Part shown: piece by piece, positions 30,901 to 39,373 of the stretch
Layout: each line of letters opens with the position of its first letter
Position numbering within the stretch: the stretch's first letter is position 1
Assembly: GCA_000818945.1 (NCBI GenBank)
Contig: KN805389.1
Coordinates: 225,723 to 289,722 of the forward strand
Length of the DNA: 64,000 nucleotides
Reading direction: 5' to 3'
Source: Schizochytrium sp. CCTCC M209059
Taxonomy: Eukaryota; Sar; Bigyra; Thraustochytrida; Thraustochytriidae
Program-made: the position numbers and the translations under genes
Notes under the pieces: model-generated
Told to the model about the DNA's origin: nothing
The model's input: the letters and a program-made list of their open reading frames with translations, nothing else
The model's database searches: none

Positions 30901-31520
30901 TACACGAGAAAGGAGAAGTGCTCGATGCATCTAAGATCGAGTCTTTTGCTAGCTTGCCTGCTTCAAAGAAAGAATGCAAAGGAGTCAAGCGGCCTTTTTC
31001 GAACACAATTTTGGAGTGGCGGGCGCCTTCGTCCGCGGAGACAAAGGCGCGCTACGCATGGGAAGATGCCGTCGAACAAGTTCGTGCGCAGATTAGCGGA
31101 ATGACCACAGGTGGTGCCCCATTGCTTGCGCTTCTCAAGGATCGATCGCGGTACCTGAACGATCTCCGTGACACCCTTTTTCGTGATGTTTGTGACGATG
31201 AGGAGGTTACCGTCAAGACGACGAAAACTATTGTGGGATCTGTCGGGCGCGAAGTTTTGTCTGAGGCAACCTCGAAACGAACAAATAATGAGCGACCTGC
31301 CTGTGACACTTCGCCAGAAATTATGAATTGGAAGGCACCGCAGCAAGCCTCCATTGATGACAAGCGGGCGTGGGAGGATGCCCTTGAAAAAGCTCATGGC
31401 GAGGTTCAATCTTTTCAGATGGGGGAAAAGGCGCTGGAGACATTTTTGAAAAAGCTGGTTCGAGGTCTTCGTGATACGCGAAGTTCTTTGTTTGGAAAAC
31501 TGTGTGGACCAATGCCCTGA
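27915..31520 (+). CDS. Type II membrane protein with two LamG-like domains and three C-terminal repeats
   Basis: 1201 residues from the first ATG (MRRVIVPVSGEASG). A single hydrophobic helix at ~50-70 (LLVTIVTSITILCMMLLSLQ) follows a basic cytosolic tail, so the bulk should be lumenal or extracellular. A Glu/Gln-rich stalk runs to ~330. Two concanavalin-A/LamG-like domains follow (~335-570 and ~645-870). They share LWLRA or VWLKA, a V(L)QW strand, FFVLRP/YVVLRP, FFGHYP/LFGHFP, KYRLG/A, LSIGGxxGGC, GGIAEVIVF and a closing YLEKRW-like helix. Three C-terminal repeats of ~62 residues start at about 895, 1032 and 1136: I(L/M)xW, an acidic WEDA-type helix, and a final LR..LF...C. Such proteins usually bind glycans or the cell surface. 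No catalytic residues were recognised. Confidence 0.82.
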   Translation: MRRVIVPVSGEASGMSKNAMAEIKPRKPVVVQGHRVNAQQRRKRPFCRGMTLLVTIVTSITILCMMLLSLQLYNFGQNMSSVDGRLRQVNLMEDKDCLNRCILHAPASLGDGKKVKFCLEFCSVDDGRKKEQLKTVVETTDGAQTSAETSPLATETDRPKPQSEPQSSFTEALQARLGSLTGTLAKESDLKEAVEEIRANEENEAFEVANKKPPSPVQIKEQLQEALEDQADHEQGFAAADPNDEKLTNLFADDEIPVVSPEVSNVHEELSSQEEAHEPTVSTRDELPMNDQIDAFNEDANAPKLVEQVEDAPQSLFEEKPVDNGDMNTAAFQEELNRDTTMMLWLRADHGVYTDEKNAVQRWSDLTRNVDFVPTDPSTHVHEVFGHEDHASADGEPVLSHDKLRKLPLVEFPCALESSKLKLTDEATLFFVLRPEAFLFGQWARGQRFFGHYPQGQFRFADASPSFYSGSDRKLQRHALKSEIRAQHGLILLKYRLAGNQGVSVGVNHDPLFRVSSQPVQISKDSRLSIGGVDGGCGFRGGIAEVIVFQGKIADDKMKRVENYLEKRWWSDFSVKMDSVMQEVNNDAGSMGHLMVQDASIEQTHDKEGHQVLGSEKSSTRVCDTSPQDVDLMDFVQEHAPQLHPIVWLKASEGITLAPDGQSVLQWDTLLPGKLVSFSSPVHGRNLPRMQKAQSDSCLSFVEFGCSLTVPGMQLSAPMTAYVVLRPPSAADPEATYQRLFGHFPNGGFLYDGQKAGFKSKHGFLFPRMSTKKRLRGADEPIADQEFIVAKYRLGMQSGVEVGIGNSDFLQVGVHHEMLFSVNQKLSVGGSNGGCEFLGGIGEILTFATALTDEDDRLVTQWLTRKWAHNAAEDGPRPVDASARCLDFSAHDTENILDWHPTGSFVSSEQFEEWQKIVHKHTLRLSKAPPGKQRALDRSIRAELVEHRLRLFGEPCSLRRSIGGAAAQQENNQSLREEKRVGSRGINSAAKSTPAVHEKGEVLDASKIESFASLPASKKECKGVKRPFSNTILEWRAPSSAETKARYAWEDAVEQVRAQISGMTTGGAPLLALLKDRSRYLNDLRDTLFRDVCDDEEVTVKTTKTIVGSVGREVLSEATSKRTNNERPACDTSPEIMNWKAPQQASIDDKRAWEDALEKAHGEVQSFQMGEKALETFLKKLVRGLRDTRSSLFGKLCGPMP

Positions 31521-31922
31521 AAGGCAGACAGACTTCTGAATGTCGAAAGTAGACACAGAATCGAAAGTAGGCCTAGAAAGTAGTTGCTCTTGTGTATTTG
31601 ATTGATCACGCTTCTTGATCGATACTTTTGTCATGATCTACGACCTTGGCCTTTACATTTATGGTACGTAACAATGATGTCTGGTGTTCTGCGAGGCTCT
31701 TTACGTTTTGAGAACCCAACTATTACGAGGATCATGAAAGACCGACCTTGTGTCCTTTTTTTTTTATAAAGTGGTATTCTTATTTAAAAAAAAACCGAAA
31801 AAATGCCAGAGGAGACTCTTCGTCCGTTTGGTGAATTCCAGAAACAAACGTCCACAGTAAGAAAAATTGGGCACAGTATTTTAAAATTTTCTATTCCGAA
31901 AGGTGAAGACTAAGTTTTCTTT
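31521..31922. other. Convergent 3' intergenic gap (402 bp)
   Basis: AT-rich spacer with T10 and A9 tracts around 31757-31795, in which poly(A) sites of both neighbours probably lie. No gene seen. Confidence 0.6.
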
Positions 31923-33068
31923 TTAGCGGATGCGTCGCGTCATGATCTGTTTTCGTCTTTCCTTGTGTGGCTTGCGCAGAGCTGCTGCGCTCACGCGTTC
32001 CCTTCGTCCACCATTGAGAAAATGGGCAGCGAACGCCTGCATGCTATCATCCATATTAGGTACTCCATCGTCGTCGTCGGAGTCAAGCATTTCATCGTCA
32101 TCGTCCTCGTCAAACACGGTTCGTTGGCGCGCATCCTGATAAATGGTAACTTCTTGGCCATTTTGCGTGGTTGTGTAAGCGAGCTGGATGTTGTCATTGC
32201 GTGATGGCGGTTGGTGGATCTCGTCTTCGGGACGCGAGCCTCCAATAACAACGGGTTCCTTTTTGCGTCGCTTTTTGTCGCTTTGGTCAGCCTCCTCCTG
32301 TGCTTTTGCTTGTGACTCTTTTACTTCAAGCACGGCGGCAAGAACATCGGCCGGAAGCTCTTCCTCGTCGAGGGCGTCGGTGTCCTGTGTATCGACAATT
32401 CGCTTGGCGCGAGAAACTGCGCTTCGCTTTCCACGCTTGGTTTTTTTGGTCTGTCGCTCTGGCTCTTCGGCTACTTGGTTACCATCGTCGAGTTCCTCCC
32501 GAACGGTGACTTGTGCGATTTCTTCAGGCGCCTCGTCATCATCCGAGGATTCGATTAATTCGGCCTCTTCGTCGTCGACCTGTTCGGCAATTTCCTCGTT
32601 GTTCGCCTGGTCTTCATCCGACGACTCGTCATCGATTTGCTCCTCCTGTTCATCTGCTTCAACTTCGTCCTCGTTATCGTTCTCCTCATCGCTCTCTTGC
32701 GAGTCGCCGTTCTCTTGCGTTTTTCCTGCAATCTGTTCCTCTTCATCAGAGCTGTCGTGCTCCTCGTCGCCCTCGTTAATTATTTCGATGGCCTTTTTGG
32801 CGACCTGGCCGCGGGTCCGCCTCCGCGTCGCGGGCGGCGACGACTTCTTGGTGGGCAGGCCCATGCTCGTGTCCGACTCGAGGTCGCTGCTTTCTGCGGA
32901 CTCTGCGCGCCGCCTCCGGGACCGCGTCACCGGCATCGTATCGTGCCTGTGTCTGTCTGCTCTGCGCCCCTCGTCTGCAGCGTCTGCGCGAGCTCCCTCG
33001 GGCTCGAGGTCTTGTCTGTCTGGCGATTGGCGCCTCGCCCGTCGCTCGCTTGCTTGGTCGCCAGTCAT
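31923..33068 (-). CDS. Acidic, probably nuclear protein of unknown function
   Basis: 381-residue protein dominated by Glu/Asp/Ser tracts between ~100 and ~210 and again at ~318-340. It has basic clusters (RSRRRR at ~50, KKTKRGKR at ~215, KKRRKKE at ~270) that look like nuclear or nucleolar localisation signals. The C-terminus is basic (HKERRKQIMTRRIR) and follows the segment DSMQAFAAHFLNGG. No enzymatic domain is visible. The composition suits a nucleolar, ribosome-biogenesis or chromatin-associated protein, but I cannot name a family. The first ATG gives 381 residues; a second in-frame ATG at 32936 (MPVTRSRRRRAES) would remove 44 Arg/Asp-rich residues and is equally plausible as the true start. 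Confidence 0.7.
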   Translation of the reverse strand: MTGDQASERRARRQSPDRQDLEPEGARADAADEGRRADRHRHDTMPVTRSRRRRAESAESSDLESDTSMGLPTKKSSPPATRRRTRGQVAKKAIEIINEGDEEHDSSDEEEQIAGKTQENGDSQESDEENDNEDEVEADEQEEQIDDESSDEDQANNEEIAEQVDDEEAELIESSDDDEAPEEIAQVTVREELDDGNQVAEEPERQTKKTKRGKRSAVSRAKRIVDTQDTDALDEEELPADVLAAVLEVKESQAKAQEEADQSDKKRRKKEPVVIGGSRPEDEIHQPPSRNDNIQLAYTTTQNGQEVTIYQDARQRTVFDEDDDDEMLDSDDDDGVPNMDDSMQAFAAHFLNGGRRERVSAAALRKPHKERRKQIMTRRIR

Positions 33069-33653
33069 CCGCCGGCGCCAATTCCGTACTTGCGCTCAAG
33101 GCAGGGCAAGTGGGAAAAGAAGCGCACACAAGTGAAGAATGGTGGTTCCGACAGTGACATCGATGGTCATCATGCCAAGGCGCAATGTGGACGAGTACGA
33201 GGCCAAGACACCTTGGACGAGGCTGTTGCACATTAGTTTCACAAATGACAGCTATCGTACTTGCTTGAGTCGTTAAGGTGATATTTTTTTGATAGACGGA
33301 ACGAAGAGCACAAACAGACCCCATCGCAAAGCATAGAGGTCGGCCCGAACCCCCAGGTTTAAGACCTACACATCCATCCACCTTTCGAAGATGCGCGGAG
33401 GGGTGCGTCAAAAATGGTAGTAGGTCTACCTCGTAGGCCTACTTTCGTGCTGACATAGTTCATACAAACCTCGAGACTTGCTTTCAACATGGTTTTTCGG
33501 CCATATCGCTCGAGATTTTCGAAGAAAAGCTCTCGCATACGTTGACGAATCACTCTACACAAGTTCGCTTCACTTATGTGGCAGCAGATAGCACGAGGGG
33601 AATGTCAAAAGGTGCAAAGAAATATTTGTCTCGAGGTTTTTAATGGATCACAA
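33069..33653. other. Intergenic between two minus-strand genes (585 bp)
   Basis: This holds the 5' region of the acidic-protein gene and the 3' region of the LRR gene. Short frames on the minus strand (for example 33359-33562) have no recognisable character. No repeats of note. Confidence 0.55.
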
Positions 33654-34655
33654 TCAGGGCAGGTGAAGCAGGTTGGCAGCAAAAATGACTGCGAGCAGCG
33701 CCATGTAAGATGGCACAGGAGACATGGGTGCGCTTGACGTCGGGGCCTCTCCCGAATCCGTTCCATTGACATCAGGGGTCGGGCTACTTGTGGGGATCGA
33801 CTCAACCGTGGGCGAGGCTGTTTCACCCTTTTCAGTGGGCTCAGGCGTGGGCTCGGACATGGGCCGAGCGGTCTCTACTTCGGAGCAGTCAACAATGAGG
33901 GTGTCCGAGGTGATGTCCGAGTAGAGGGCACTGAAGGAAGGCGCATTGCCGCAAACTTGCGTCGAGCGCACGTAGAGGCTCTTGAGCGAAGTGCTCGAAA
34001 TGTCAGGCACGGTGCCCGAAATCTTGTTGTCGGAGACCACAAAGTTTCGAAGCGAAGGGAGAGCGGCAAGAGACGAGGGGATCTCGCCCGTGAGCTCATT
34101 GCGGTTCAGCCACAGGCTCGTGAGCGACTTGAGGTTGCCAAGCGAAGTCGGGATCTCGCCGCTGAGTGAGTTCCTGTACAATTCCAGGGAGAGGAGGTTG
34201 GTGAGGTCACCGATTGAGCTGGGGATGCTGCCCTCGAGGTTGTTGATGTTCAAGTTAAGCTGCGTAAGCTTTGTGAGCGCGCCAATGCCCTCGGGTATTG
34301 AGTCTGTGAAGCCATTGTTGGGGAGCCAAAGAAACTCGAGGTTTGTCAAGGAGGTGATGGCGTCTGGGATGGCTGACTGAAAGTCTGCGCCTTGGATGTG
34401 CAGGTACTTGAGGTCTGAAAGCTGCGAGATGCTTTCGGAGAGCGTGCCTGTGAGCGCGAGGCGAACGTCGTTCGCGTTGTACGAGACGCAGGTGACCGAG
34501 GTCAGCGTCGACTCTGCGTTGAGCTCGACGAGGTCCTCGAGCGTGGACACGCTCCCGCAGTCCACGTCCGCGCACACGCAGTACGCGTTCGCCTCGCGCA
34601 CCAGCGCGGCCGCCGCCGCCACCGTCGCCGCCGCCAGCAGCCTCGTCGGCCTCAT
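33654..34655 (-). CDS. Secreted, probably GPI-anchored leucine-rich-repeat protein
   Basis: 333-residue protein with an N-terminal signal peptide (MRPTRLLAAATVAAAAALVR, cleavage after ANA). A short Cys-containing cap (YCVCADVDCG) follows, then about seven plant-type LRRs with the pattern LxxLxxLxLxxNxLxGxIPxSLGxL (for example NNLEGSIPSSIGDLTNL). A Cys pair closes the array (VCGNAP and VDCSE). The tail is Pro/Thr/Ser/Glu-rich and ends in a hydrophobic stretch (MALLAVIFAANLLHLP) with no basic residue after it, as in GPI-attachment signals. It resembles receptor-like proteins that sense or bind surface ligands but has no kinase domain. The start is the first ATG; 14 upstream codons are open but begin with GTG. 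Confidence 0.9.
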   Translation of the reverse strand: MRPTRLLAAATVAAAAALVREANAYCVCADVDCGSVSTLEDLVELNAESTLTSVTCVSYNANDVRLALTGTLSESISQLSDLKYLHIQGADFQSAIPDAITSLTNLEFLWLPNNGFTDSIPEGIGALTKLTQLNLNINNLEGSIPSSIGDLTNLLSLELYRNSLSGEIPTSLGNLKSLTSLWLNRNELTGEIPSSLAALPSLRNFVVSDNKISGTVPDISSTSLKSLYVRSTQVCGNAPSFSALYSDITSDTLIVDCSEVETARPMSEPTPEPTEKGETASPTVESIPTSSPTPDVNGTDSGEAPTSSAPMSPVPSYMALLAVIFAANLLHLP

Positions 34656-34951
34656 CCTCCTCCTCCTCGTCGTCGTCGTCGTCCCTCGGTCGTCCACCTT
34701 CGTCGACCACCTCCCTCCCGCCTTTCCTGGCTGGCTCCCTGCCTCTGCCCGCGCCGAGCGAGCGAGCGAGCGAGCGGAGTCCGTCCGTCGCAGGCAGCCG
34801 CGCGCGCTCGAGCGTCTCGCGCGCGGGGTCCGTGACGAGGGCGCTGGCAGCCGTCGCGGGTCTGCTGGCGTGCTTGCGCGTCAGCTTGCGCGCAGACAAG
34901 GGTCACCTGGGTTTCCTGGTCGGCCCTCATATACGTATACGTACACAGTGC

Positions 34952-35225
34952 GAGAGGGAGAGAGAGAGAGAGAGAGAGAGCCGAGACCGTGCTCTGCGCG
35001 ACTCTTCACTTCACTCGACTTCACTTCACTCGGCGGCGCCTCGGGAGGGCGGAGACGGCGCGGCGAGAGACCTGGACCTCTGGGCTGCCTGCGAAGGGCG
35101 CGCAGGCAGGGACTCCGGCACGCACGATCGGATCAGGCCAGGTCAGATCACATCACCTCACGCCAGTGCTGGGTCCCAGCGCTCCATTCCATTCCATTCC
35201 ATTCCATTCCATTCCATTCCACTCC
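34952..35225. repeat. GA dinucleotide and ATTCC pentanucleotide arrays
   Basis: (GA)n lies at 34952-34982. About eight ATTCC units lie at 35183-35225, with a decayed tail of ACTCC/CATGCC. Confidence 0.93.
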
Positions 35226-35796
35226 TTCCCATGCCATGCCATCCCCTCGCACGCCACTCCACTCCACGCCGCCCCGCCCCGCTCGAGTCCGCCCCGCGCA
35301 GGCCGCGCCAGCCAGGCCGCGCCCCGCGAGCCCCGAGGCGGCGCGAGCCCCGGCTCGGAGCCGCGCGCAGAGGCAGCTGCCATAGCTAGCGAGCGAGCCG
35401 CGGCCGGACCGTGCGCAAGGGCGGCGGCTCTGAACCGGCGGGGCGCCATCGCGATGCGGAGGGAGAGAGGGAGAGAAGGAGAGGGAGAGGATGACGGGTC
35501 GAGAGCGGCCGGATGGACGAGGAGGAGGACGAGCGCGGGATGAGGCCGGAGAAGGCGAGATGAGGGCGGAGGGCGCGTCTAGATGGAGACGAGGCCGGGA
35601 GCATGTGGCGGGGAGGAGGAGGAGGAGAGGAGGGGAGCGGATGGATCACGGGGAGAGGACGTCGAGAGGAGGAGAAAGAAGGCGTTGGCTGCACGCGCCC
35701 ACATGCCACCGTTTCAGCTACGAGGCGACTTCCAAGGCGTGATGCGATGAGCGACTTGGTGAGCGAGTGCGACTGCGACTTGCGGCTTGCGATGGT

Positions 35797-35841
35797 AAGC
35801 AAGCAAACAAGCAAGCAAGCATGCAAGCAAACAAGCATGCA
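35797..35841. repeat. AAGC-type tetranucleotide array
   Basis: AAGC units with AAAC and ATGC variants. The same motif recurs at 15855, 47428 and 53020. Confidence 0.9.
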
Positions 35842-36216
35842 GGAAAAGGGGTCGGCCAGTGTGTGAAAAGATCGTCGAGTCGAGCTTCTTTTTGAAGATG
35901 ATGCTCGCAGTCGCTGTCGCTCGCATGTATCTCGGCAGGAACGACAGTGACGAGGAAACTGCATCAATACTTATCCCAGAAGTTCAACCTGTGCAGATGA
36001 ATCATTTGCGCTGCAGAGAGAGCTTTTGCAGTTAGAGCAATTGTCTGCTCGTGCTCATCCATCGCATGCATTTGCACTAGGCCTAGGCCTAGATCTGCCT
36101 ATCTTGGCGACCATCAACGACGAACAAAAACCGTTCCCCGATCCAGCGCCTTGAAAAAGCGGGGTGCTGCAGAGAGACGCGAGAGCACACGTAGCGTAGC
36201 GAGGAGAAGTAAAGGC

Positions 36217-36468
36217 ATGAGCGTGCCTTTCACCACGGTGACGGCGCTGCGCGAGGTGGCCGGCGCGCTGCGCAGCATTAGCGCCAACGTGCAAAGCATG
36301 AACGAATTGCTAGAGGAAACTTTGACGGCCGCAGAAAAGGAAACAACGACGCTCGCCGCGGCACTCGAAGCATTCGAGGACGCCGACCTCGCGCCAGCCA
36401 CGCGCCCTGGGCCGCGCGCCCCGCACGCTAGCGAAGTAGACGCTGCCAAGCGCCAGCGCCAGCGCTGA
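36217..36468 (+). CDS. Small coiled-coil-like protein (83 residues)
   Basis: Short frame from ATG 36217 (MSVPFTTVTALREVAGALRS). Residues ~8-55 are strongly helical with heptad-like hydrophobics (LREVAGALRSISANVQSMNE, then LLEETLTAAEKE). The tail is Pro/Arg-rich and ends KRQRQR. Its stop is only 42 bp before the ATG of the ADAT3 gene on the same strand. The helix layout recalls very small subunits of kinetochore or tethering complexes (for example DASH-type), but the evidence is only composition and length. Whether it is translated separately, or is an upstream frame in the ADAT3 transcript, is open. Confidence 0.5.
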   Translation: MSVPFTTVTALREVAGALRSISANVQSMNELLEETLTAAEKETTTLAAALEAFEDADLAPATRPGPRAPHASEVDAAKRQRQR

Positions 36469-36510
36469 GTGTCCTAAGAGTTATCGTCCACCACCCAAAA
36501 AATTGCTCAC

Positions 36511-37578
36511 ATGCCGGACACCAACGACGACCACTTTCGCCAGGTCCTCTCGCGCGAGCACGAGGCCCTAGAGAAGCGTAGGCGCCGCGCTGCGGCGGGA
36601 CTGGAGACGGCTCCACCAAAGCTCCGTCTCGCGCTCTGCGCCACACTCCTTGACAAACGGGACACGGGGATTCTCCTCCGCACCCTACGCGAGACGCCGT
36701 CCTGCGCACTGCCCGAGGACCTGGCCCACCTGCGCCGCATTTTCAAGACACCGAATGATGGACCAGTAAAGCTTCTGCTATGTTGCAGCGAAAACCCAAA
36801 CGACTGTACCCTACCACAGGGCCTCGAAGCTATGCGCGACAAGCTCGGAGACCCCGAGGTCATAGAGATCCCGGAAAGCACACCTGTCAGCTACGAAGAG
36901 GCCCGGTCGTGGACAATGCGTTATTGGCCAGTCAACTTTATCAAATCCCGGGCGGGCCTTAGTCTTAAACCTGGGCTGCAAGTCCTCGATCTCACGCAAA
37001 GTGATCGCGTGCAAGCCGGAAAATACTTGCGCCAGGTCACAGCACTCAGCGCAAATCATCAAGGTAAGGACGCTGCATTAATTGTAGAACCAAATGCAGA
37101 CGTCGTGGTTGCCCAAAGTCTCGATACTACAACCGAGGAAGAACACCCCTTGCGTCACGCTGCCATGAACTGTATTAACCGCACCTGTGCTCGCATTCTT
37201 CAATCGAGGCTGTCCAAGCAAGCCGGCGCAGTGTCATCGCCTGCGTCCGCAGCAGGGTCGCGAAAACGAGCCAAGCTAGATGAAGAAAAACATGATTCTC
37301 TCGCCAAGGAAACGGGGGATCTTGGAAACGACGATTTTCCGGGCTTTGACCCCGTCAACACCTATCTTTGCACGGGGCTTGACGCCTATCTCTCCATGGA
37401 GCCATGTGCCATGTGTGCCATGGCTCTTTTGCATAGTCGTGTTCGTCGCGTCTTTTATGCCTCTCCGAACCCGCGTCGAGGTGCGCTGGGCTCCTGCGAG
37501 CAAATTCACTGTCACGAACAGCTCAACCACCACTTTCAAGTTTTCACTTGTGCAGATCCAAAACGAAAGGAAAGTTGA
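36511..37578 (+). CDS. ADAT3: tRNA adenosine deaminase non-catalytic subunit ADAT3/Tad3
   Basis: 355-residue protein of the cytidine/deoxycytidylate deaminase fold. In the ADAT2-ADAT3 heterodimer it supports conversion of adenosine 34 to inosine in the anticodon of several tRNAs. The C-terminal domain has the ADAT3 hallmarks HPLRHAAM (His216; the catalytic Glu of HAE is replaced by Ala218), YLCTGLDAYLSMEPCAMCAM (zinc Cys299 and Cys302), LLHSRVRRVFYA, GALGS and the C-terminal LNHHFQVF. An insert of ~50 charged residues (~245-285) separates the two zinc-ligand blocks. The N-terminal ~200 residues, including the RYWPVNF segment typical of Tad3, would help position tRNA. Lack of Glu is normal for this subunit; the catalytic partner ADAT2 must be elsewhere. 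Confidence 0.96.
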   Translation: MPDTNDDHFRQVLSREHEALEKRRRRAAAGLETAPPKLRLALCATLLDKRDTGILLRTLRETPSCALPEDLAHLRRIFKTPNDGPVKLLLCCSENPNDCTLPQGLEAMRDKLGDPEVIEIPESTPVSYEEARSWTMRYWPVNFIKSRAGLSLKPGLQVLDLTQSDRVQAGKYLRQVTALSANHQGKDAALIVEPNADVVVAQSLDTTTEEEHPLRHAAMNCINRTCARILQSRLSKQAGAVSSPASAAGSRKRAKLDEEKHDSLAKETGDLGNDDFPGFDPVNTYLCTGLDAYLSMEPCAMCAMALLHSRVRRVFYASPNPRRGALGSCEQIHCHEQLNHHFQVFTCADPKRKES

Positions 37579-37693
37579 TCAAAGTTTCGTCGAATCACCA
37601 CCATTAAGCCCATAGTCCGCCACCTAACACTTACAATTTTTGCAAAGGTTTAGTTTAGTTTTATTTTTAGTTTTTCAAAAAAGCATCTCGTGA
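37579..37693. other. Very short convergent 3' gap (115 bp)
   Basis: Only 115 bp separate the ADAT3 and Nei-like stop codons. The sequence is T-rich (TTTAGTTTAGTTTTATTTTTAG), so the two 3' UTRs probably overlap. Confidence 0.6.
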
Positions 37694-39373
37694 TCAAGCT
37701 TGCGCCTGACGTCTACGGCGCGTGGAACGTCTCGGAGAGTCTACTTCTTCCGCCACATGCTCCGCGGCACGTTTCTCGCCTCCACGACGCTTTGTCGCAG
37801 AAGCTTTGGCAGGCGTCGAAATTTTCTTTGCCGTACGCTCTTTCTTGGTTTTGACAGAAGAAGCCTTGGCCTTTGAGCCCCGAGTTTTACTCACTAATCG
37901 ACGTTCTTCCGCATCTCCCGCTTCGGTCGCAGGGTCCATGTTCAAATGGCTCGTTCCTGCTTTGAGCATGTTTTTACGATTAGGTGTCTTGATACCTGCG
38001 CGGAAATCGTCCTCGGCAATATGCTCAACGTTTCGCTTCTCGCCAGCAAGAACCTTTTCCTTGGCAGCCTCGGCAGCACTTGCAACGTTCGTGAGATGCT
38101 TTGTACCCGGTCGCGGTTTGGCGACTTTCCGTTTGCTTTGTGGTTTTGATGCACGGCTCTTGTCCTCGACTTTGATTACGAGCATCTCCTCCACATTGGA
38201 TTTCAGACGGGCGACAAGCTCATCCTTTTTCCCTCGTGTATCGAGCCCTGCTGCCTTGAGGCGCTCCCGCAGCTCCGCCACGCGCAGCCGAGCAAGGTCC
38301 TCGGGCTCAGTATTCGCCTCGGGCGCCGTTGCCGCGGCAGACTTGGAATTTCGGGCTTGTGATGTTTCGGCTACGGCGTCCTGGTGCGCCTTGAGCAGGC
38401 GGACAAGGTCAGCTTTCTTGTTTGCCTTGCCGTCAATCTTGATCCCAGCATTCGCAAGCTCGGAGCGCAGCTCATTGACGGTCAACTTTTCTGGTGTTTT
38501 CAGACGCTCCTGCAGCGACTCGCGGGCGCAGTGTGAATTGAACACGCGAACCTCCATCGTTTCCGACTCCAGTGACTCGTCGGCTCTGAGCGGTTGGCAA
38601 TGCGGACATGCATAGCAGGTTCGAGTGTCCATGCTCCAGGATACTACAGTGCCCTGGCAACGACCGCACTTGGCCTGGTTGTAAATGTATCGGCGCATGT
38701 TGGGCCGTCCAAGACGCGTTGCTTCATCCTTGTCGACGGTGAGAATGCTCCCGCTTTGAAAACCCCGCTGCAAAAGGTCTACAGAGTGCATCCAAATCCG
38801 GTCAAACTCTTCGCGTGTCAACATGGTCGCGAGCCTGTTCGGGTGCACTCCTGCCTTGAAAAGAATCTCAGCGCGGTAAATGTTGCCTACACCAGGAAAC
38901 ATGCCCTGATCCATGAGCAAACGGCCAATCACTTTCTTGCTCTTGCTAACGCGGGGCCACAAAGCATCGGGATCAGCGTCTTCGCGAAGCGGGTCTTCGC
39001 CCAAAGCCGACTTTTTGCTATCAAAGAGCTCCTGGGTGCCGAGCTGGACAATCATGGCCGAGAGATGTGTTACAATCGCGCTGTCCTTGTGCTCCAGTCG
39101 TAGCCGCGTAGCAGGAGTTGGCTCCGGGGCGTCTTTCAGGTCAAAGACGGCCCACCGCCCGCTCATCCCAAAATGCACATGGACCACGTGATTGCCTTCG
39201 AAAAAGGCAAAGAGATTCTTTCCTATGGCGTCCATCCTTTCGAGCAGCTTGCCATCGACAGCCGTGGCCCCGTCCGCGAACCTCCCATTTGGAGACGTCG
39301 CGCGGAAGCGCTTCCCACGCAGCAACTTGTTGAAGCTGTGCGCTAGACGATGGACATGGTGTCCCTCCACCAT
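37694..39373 (-). CDS. Nei/Fpg-family DNA glycosylase-AP lyase fused to two SAP motifs
   Basis: 559-residue base-excision-repair enzyme. The N-terminus MVEGHHVHRLA matches the Nei-type MxEGHxxHR signature, with Glu3 as the catalytic acid. Position 2, normally the nucleophilic Pro, is Val, as is known for NEIL3. Lys52 sits in the conserved GKN(L) hairpin. The helix-two-turn-helix signature (MDQGMFPGVGNIYRAEILF) and a C4 zinc finger (Cys236, Cys239, Cys253, Cys256 in CGRC...CYACPHC) are intact. The C-terminal half is an extension: two SAP-like helix-extended-helix motifs (~296-330 and ~358-391: LTVNELRSELANAGI, LRVAELRERLKAAGL), then a Lys/Arg-rich tail. SAP motifs bind chromatin or DNA, so the extension may direct the enzyme to chromatin. 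Convergent with ADAT3. Confidence 0.94.
   Translation of the reverse strand: MVEGHHVHRLAHSFNKLLRGKRFRATSPNGRFADGATAVDGKLLERMDAIGKNLFAFFEGNHVVHVHFGMSGRWAVFDLKDAPEPTPATRLRLEHKDSAIVTHLSAMIVQLGTQELFDSKKSALGEDPLREDADPDALWPRVSKSKKVIGRLLMDQGMFPGVGNIYRAEILFKAGVHPNRLATMLTREEFDRIWMHSVDLLQRGFQSGSILTVDKDEATRLGRPNMRRYIYNQAKCGRCQGTVVSWSMDTRTCYACPHCQPLRADESLESETMEVRVFNSHCARESLQERLKTPEKLTVNELRSELANAGIKIDGKANKKADLVRLLKAHQDAVAETSQARNSKSAAATAPEANTEPEDLARLRVAELRERLKAAGLDTRGKKDELVARLKSNVEEMLVIKVEDKSRASKPQSKRKVAKPRPGTKHLTNVASAAEAAKEKVLAGEKRNVEHIAEDDFRAGIKTPNRKNMLKAGTSHLNMDPATEAGDAEERRLVSKTRGSKAKASSVKTKKERTAKKISTPAKASATKRRGGEKRAAEHVAEEVDSPRRSTRRRRQAQA

Larger units (their letters stand above)
34656..36216. other. 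Divergent intergenic region (1.56 kb)
   Basis: This lies between starts of the LRR gene and the small-protein gene. It contains a GA run (34952-34982), an ATTCC array (35183-35225), purine-rich GAGGA/GGAGA stretches (~35460-35680) and an AAGC-type array (35797-35841). No convincing gene. Confidence 0.6.
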
